A stretch of DNA of 9,363 bases, from contig JACQTG010000040.1 in NCBI GenBank assembly GCA_016210895.1, forward strand, positions 1 through 9,363, given 5' to 3'. A program made the position numbers and the translations under genes. The first letter of the stretch is position 1. Every line of letters starts with the position of its first letter. The DNA is from Acidobacteriota bacterium. GTDB taxonomy: Bacteria; Acidobacteriota; Terriglobia; Acidoferrales; 2-02-FULL-67-57. A model generated the notes under the pieces. The model was not told the DNA's origin and did not search any database. It worked only from the letters and a program-made list of their open reading frames with translations. Shown here one piece after another: positions 6,635 through 9,363 of the stretch.

Positions 6635-7633
6635 ATGAGTGAGAAGGTTCGCGTGGGCGTGGTAGGGGTGGGCGAGTTTGGGCGCCACCACGTCCGCGTC
6701 TATCACGGGTTGGATGAGGCTGAGCTCGTCGGACTCTTCGACACGAATCAGGCCCGGGCCGGCGAAATCGCGCGCGAGTACGGCACACGGGTGTTTGGTT
6801 CGCTAGCGGAACTGGCGCGTGCAGTCGAAGCCGCGAGCGTGGCCGTGCCGACGCGCGAGCACGCGCAGGTCGGGCGAGAGCTGCTGGAAGCGGGTGTAGA
6901 CATCCTGGTGGAAAAACCGATGGCCGCTTCGCTCGCCGAAGCGGACGCTTTGCTTGCCACCACCGAGGCCCGCCAGCGCATCTTACAGGTAGGGCACACG
7001 GAACGCTTCAACCCGGCGGTCGTAGCGGCCCAGCGGATTCTGACGACGCCGCTTTTTTTTGAGGTTCATCGGCTGGGAGGGTTTTCCGGGCGCAGCCTGG
7101 ATGTGGACGTCGTCTTTGACATCATGATTCACGATTTGGACATCATTCTGAGTTTTGTCGGCACGCGGCCGAGCGAAGTGCACGCGGTTGGCATCCCCAT
7201 CCTGTCGCCTCGGGTGGACATCGCCAACGTGCGACTGGAGTTCCCTACGGGTTGCGTGGCGAACCTGACCGCGAGCCGCGTGAGCACGGAAAAAGTGCGC
7301 AAGCTACGGTTCTTCCAGCCCGGCCAGTACGTTTCGCTCGACTTGGCCCGCCAGGACGCGTTGATCATCAGTGTGGATGCAAAGGGCAGGCCGGGCGCCC
7401 CCTCCGCGACCGGGGAACCAGGATTGAAATTCGAGCAACTGCAAGCCCAGCGCGGGGAGCCGCTGGTGGCCGAGCTGCGGGCCTTCTTGCAGGCGGTGCG
7501 GAGCCGCACGCCGGGGCAGGTCAGCGGGCTTGAGGGCCGGGGGGCGCTGGAAGTGGCCGAGCGTGTGGCCCAGGGAATCGCCGAGCACGCGCGGCGCGTG
7601 CCGGCGGCGACTTTTCCGGCCGGCAAAGTGTAA
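6635..7633 (+). CDS. Gfo/Idh/MocA-family NAD(P)-dependent oxidoreductase in the lipid A operon
   Basis: The protein has 332 residues from ATG 6635, which follows GGAAGA by 5 nt; the frame opens further upstream to an ATG at 6581, but that would run back into lpxI. A Rossmann dinucleotide-binding motif VGVVGVGEFGRHHV lies at 7-20, and the family signature VEKPMAAS (92-99) contains Lys94 of the EKP motif. HTERFNPA (121-128) and FDIMIHDLDI (161-170) with Asp162 and His166 fit the catalytic region of sugar dehydrogenases. The family oxidises sugars or sugar nucleotides with NAD(P). The location, 31 bp after lpxI and 6 bp before the TonB-like gene, suggests a substrate in the lipid A or LPS route, possibly a UDP-sugar as for GnnA (UDP-GlcNAc 3-dehydrogenase). 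No GnnB-type aminotransferase is in the window, so the function stays open. Confidence 0.85.
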   Translation: MSEKVRVGVVGVGEFGRHHVRVYHGLDEAELVGLFDTNQARAGEIAREYGTRVFGSLAELARAVEAASVAVPTREHAQVGRELLEAGVDILVEKPMAASLAEADALLATTEARQRILQVGHTERFNPAVVAAQRILTTPLFFEVHRLGGFSGRSLDVDVVFDIMIHDLDIILSFVGTRPSEVHAVGIPILSPRVDIANVRLEFPTGCVANLTASRVSTEKVRKLRFFQPGQYVSLDLARQDALIISVDAKGRPGAPSATGEPGLKFEQLQAQRGEPLVAELRAFLQAVRSRTPGQVSGLEGRGALEVAERVAQGIAEHARRVPAATFPAGKV

Positions 7634-7639
7634 GCGGCA

Positions 7640-8641
7640 ATGGCAACGTCAACCCAGGTTGAACTGCTGCCTGAGGTGGTGGACGAGCGCGCCGGCAGCC
7701 GCTGGCGCGAAGCCACCATGGCGTCGCTCATTCTGCACCTGGGGTTTGTGATTCTGATTCTCGTCAACCCCAAGTTTCTGCAGAGCTTGGGGCCGAAGCC
7801 GTTGCCGCCCGAGGTGGCCGAGGAGATGGCGCGGCGCCAGTTGACCTTGCTTTATATTCCCTCTGATCTGTTGAAGATTCCCGAGCCGCGCAAGGAGGAG
7901 CTGACGCCTGAGGAGCGGAAGCGAGCCGTAATCCGCACGCCCTTCACCGTGGACCCACAGGAATTTCGCCGCATCCTGCCCATGCTGACCGAACCGGCAG
8001 AGCCGCGACCCCCGGGCCAGAATCCGGAACTCCCCGTACCGGGTGTACCCGAGCCGGGGGAAGCGCAGCGCCGGGCGGAGCGGGGCGGACAGGCGCGTGA
8101 GGAGCGGCGCACGGAAATCGTGCGCCTGGAGAATATCCCAGAGCGCACGAACGAGAAGCCCAGGCTGGAGTTGCCGCAGGGGACCGCTGGTCAAGCAATC
8201 GAGGATTCACTGCGCGCGGGTCTCGACCGGCAGGGCCGCCAGCCGAGCGAGTCCGGTGGTGGCCTGCCCTCGCTGCCCAATTTCAACGCCCCCTATCCCA
8301 TCATTCTTTCGGACACGCGCGGGGTGGATTTCGGGCCTTACCTGGCGCGACTCGTCTACGATGTGCGCAAGAACTGGTACGCCGTCATCCCGGAGGCGGC
8401 CCGCCTGGGACGTAGGGGCCGCGTGGTGATCGTGTTCGCGGTTCAGCAGGACGGCTCGGTGCCGGTGGGCCAACCGGCGCTGGTGCGCTCGTCCGAGTTC
8501 CTGCCCTACGACCGCGCGGCGATGGGTGCCATCCGCGGCTCGCAGCCGTTTTCGCCGCTGCCGGCAGAGTTCACCGGCGAGCAAATCGTTCTGCAATTCA
8601 CCTTTCTGTATAATCTCCCCCTCGACTATCAGGAACCCTGA
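7640..8641 (+). CDS. TonB-like energy transducer
   Basis: The 333-residue protein has a single membrane anchor at about 27-45 (ATMASLILHLGFVILILV), then a long proline- and charge-rich periplasmic linker (about 80-215), then a TonB C-terminal domain (about 235-326: DVRKNWYAVIP, GRVVIVFAVQQDGSV, LPYDRAAMGAIRGSQPF). In the anchor, Ser29 and His33 form S-x3-H, the spacing of the E. coli TonB Ser16/His20 pair that works with ExbB/ExbD. This is seen in the sequence and supports real coupling to the proton motive force. The product should deliver energy to an outer-membrane protein; the partner is not in the window. There are 26 residues before the anchor, longer than usual. Met27 (7718) is a possible alternative start, but ATG 7640 is only 6 bp after the previous gene and preserves operon packing. 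No exbB or exbD is nearby. Confidence 0.82.
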   Translation: MATSTQVELLPEVVDERAGSRWREATMASLILHLGFVILILVNPKFLQSLGPKPLPPEVAEEMARRQLTLLYIPSDLLKIPEPRKEELTPEERKRAVIRTPFTVDPQEFRRILPMLTEPAEPRPPGQNPELPVPGVPEPGEAQRRAERGGQAREERRTEIVRLENIPERTNEKPRLELPQGTAGQAIEDSLRAGLDRQGRQPSESGGGLPSLPNFNAPYPIILSDTRGVDFGPYLARLVYDVRKNWYAVIPEAARLGRRGRVVIVFAVQQDGSVPVGQPALVRSSEFLPYDRAAMGAIRGSQPFSPLPAEFTGEQIVLQFTFLYNLPLDYQEP

Positions 8642-8667
8642 CCGCCCAGTCTGTTCGACGGCCTCGC

Positions 8668-8775
8668 ATGAAGCTGGACCGGACTCAGCTCGGGGGATTG
8701 CTGCTGCTGCTGGCGTTACTCTTGGTGTTTCTGTTGGTTCGCTACGGGTCGGTGCTGGTGGCGCCGGGTGGGTGA
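8668..8775 (+). CDS. Small single-pass membrane protein (35 aa), hypothetical
   Basis: A 35-codon ORF fills most of the 138-bp space between the TonB-like gene and miaA. It begins MKLDRTQLGG and continues with an uninterrupted hydrophobic run of about 14-15 residues (LLLLLALLLVFLLV, residues 11-24), then RYGSVLVAPGG. That is the pattern of a short single membrane span with charged residues at both ends. The ORF ends 4 bases before the miaA ATG, as expected for operon packing. No strong Shine-Dalgarno sequence precedes it (GACGGCCTCGC). I recognise no family. In GC-rich DNA a short Leu-rich ORF can arise by chance, so this is a supported but unproven gene. Confidence 0.45.
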   Translation: MKLDRTQLGGLLLLLALLLVFLLVRYGSVLVAPGG

Positions 8776-8779
8776 GCGG

Positions 8780-9363
8780 ATGGGCGAGACCGAGCAAAGA
8801 GACGCCTGGCCGCTGGTGGTGGTGCTGGGGCCGACGGCGAGCGGCAAGTCAGCGCTCGGGATAGCGCTGGCCCGGCGGCTCGGGGGCGAAGTCCTAGCCT
8901 GCGACTCGACCCAGGTCTATCGCCACTTCGACATCGGCACGGGCAAGCTGCGCGCCGAGGAGCAAGCCGGCATCCCCCACCACCTGATTGACCTGCTCGA
9001 GCCGGAGGAACTCTTCACCGCGGGCGACTACCAGCGCGCGGGGCGCGCGGCATTGGCCGAGGTCCGGGCACGGGGACACATTCCCATCGTCACGGCCGGC
9101 ACGGGGCTGTACCTGCGCGCGTTGCTGGAAGGATTGTCGTCGCTGCCGCCGCGCGCGCCGGAGCTGCGGGCACGTCTGCAAGAGCGGGCCGAAGAGCGGG
9201 GCAGCGAATATCTCCACCGCTTGCTGGCGCGGGTGGACCCGGGCTCGGCCGGGGCCATCGGACCGCGGGACGCTCCCAAGCTGGTGCGGGCGCTCGAGGT
9301 CTGCCTTTTGGCCCGGCGGCCGCGGACGGAATTGTTCGCCGCGGGGCGCGAACGGCTGGAAGG
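8780..9363 (+). CDS. miaA: tRNA dimethylallyltransferase MiaA, N-terminal part, cut by window edge
   Basis: MiaA transfers a dimethylallyl group from DMAPP to N6 of A37 in tRNAs that read UNN codons. From ATG 8780 the frame is open for 194 codons to the right edge; family length is about 300, so roughly a third is missing. Visible motifs are the P-loop GPTASGKS (17-24), CDSTQVYRHFDIGTGK (41-56) with the family Asp42, PHHLIDLLEPEELFTAGDY (67-84 region), AGTGLYLRALLEG (106-118) and the DPGSAGAIGPRDAPKLVRAL region near the end. These are the expected order and spacing. The start lies 4 bp after the small membrane ORF; GGTGAG just upstream is a weak ribosome site. It is probably co-transcribed with the lipid A genes, though its tRNA role is unrelated. 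Confidence 0.95.
   Translation, partial: MGETEQRDAWPLVVVLGPTASGKSALGIALARRLGGEVLACDSTQVYRHFDIGTGKLRAEEQAGIPHHLIDLLEPEELFTAGDYQRAGRAALAEVRARGHIPIVTAGTGLYLRALLEGLSSLPPRAPELRARLQERAEERGSEYLHRLLARVDPGSAGAIGPRDAPKLVRALEVCLLARRPRTELFAAGRERLE

Noticed and set aside
7611..7628. 18-bp near-palindrome CTTTTCCGGCCGGCAAAG at the end of the oxidoreductase gene
   Set aside because: It has no loop or T tract, so it is not an intrinsic terminator, and it is inside coding sequence; chance is likely in CCGG-rich DNA.
7129..7773. 214-codon minus-strand open frame opposite the oxidoreductase and TonB-like genes
   Set aside because: It is antisense to two genes with clear motifs and has Ser/Arg-rich composition with no domain.
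8207..8797. 196-codon minus-strand frame opposite the TonB C-terminal domain
   Set aside because: No recognisable motif, and it is the mirror of a well-supported gene.

Overview
The window is GC-rich, gene-dense bacterial chromosome with no RNA genes, mobile elements, CRISPR arrays or long repeats. It carries genes for lipid A synthesis, so the host is a diderm (LPS-type) bacterium. The mix of an LpxI-type lipid A operon with an embedded Gfo/Idh/MocA oxidoreductase, a TonB-like protein and miaA, next to secreted zinc peptidases of the M1-like and TPR/peptidase-MA kinds, is most reminiscent of Acidobacteriota. That placement rests on remembered gene content, not on a search, and is only moderately secure.

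Left part (1-4440): three peptidase-type genes. A minus-strand M1-like metallopeptidase (1-1746) runs off the left edge exactly after its HETAH zinc motif. Divergently from it, 87 bp away, a predicted exported TPR protein with a C-terminal HEXXH peptidase-MA domain (1834-3258) reads rightward; its start is best placed at a GTG with a good Shine-Dalgarno sequence. It converges, with a 15-bp gap, on a minus-strand M20-family (carboxypeptidase G2-like) metallopeptidase (3274-4440).

Right part (4490-9363): one tightly packed rightward transcription unit that starts at a consensus TATAAT box and holds fabZ, lpxA, lpxI, a Gfo/Idh/MocA oxidoreductase, a TonB-like energy transducer, a 35-codon single-membrane-span ORF and miaA, which is cut by the right edge. 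FabZ makes the enoyl-ACP intermediates of fatty acid synthesis, LpxA starts lipid A synthesis with the 3-hydroxyacyl-ACP pool, and LpxI makes lipid X from UDP-2,3-diacylglucosamine. The role of the oxidoreductase inside this operon is the most interesting open question. The TonB-like protein keeps the S-x3-H signature in its membrane anchor, so the operon links outer-membrane construction with an outer-membrane energising protein. MiaA modifies tRNA and is probably just a downstream passenger.

Most genes are standard families. The points most worth checking are the oxidoreductase in the lipid A operon, the M1-like protein that lacks GAMEN and has a long unassigned N-terminal region, and the small membrane ORF between the TonB-like gene and miaA.
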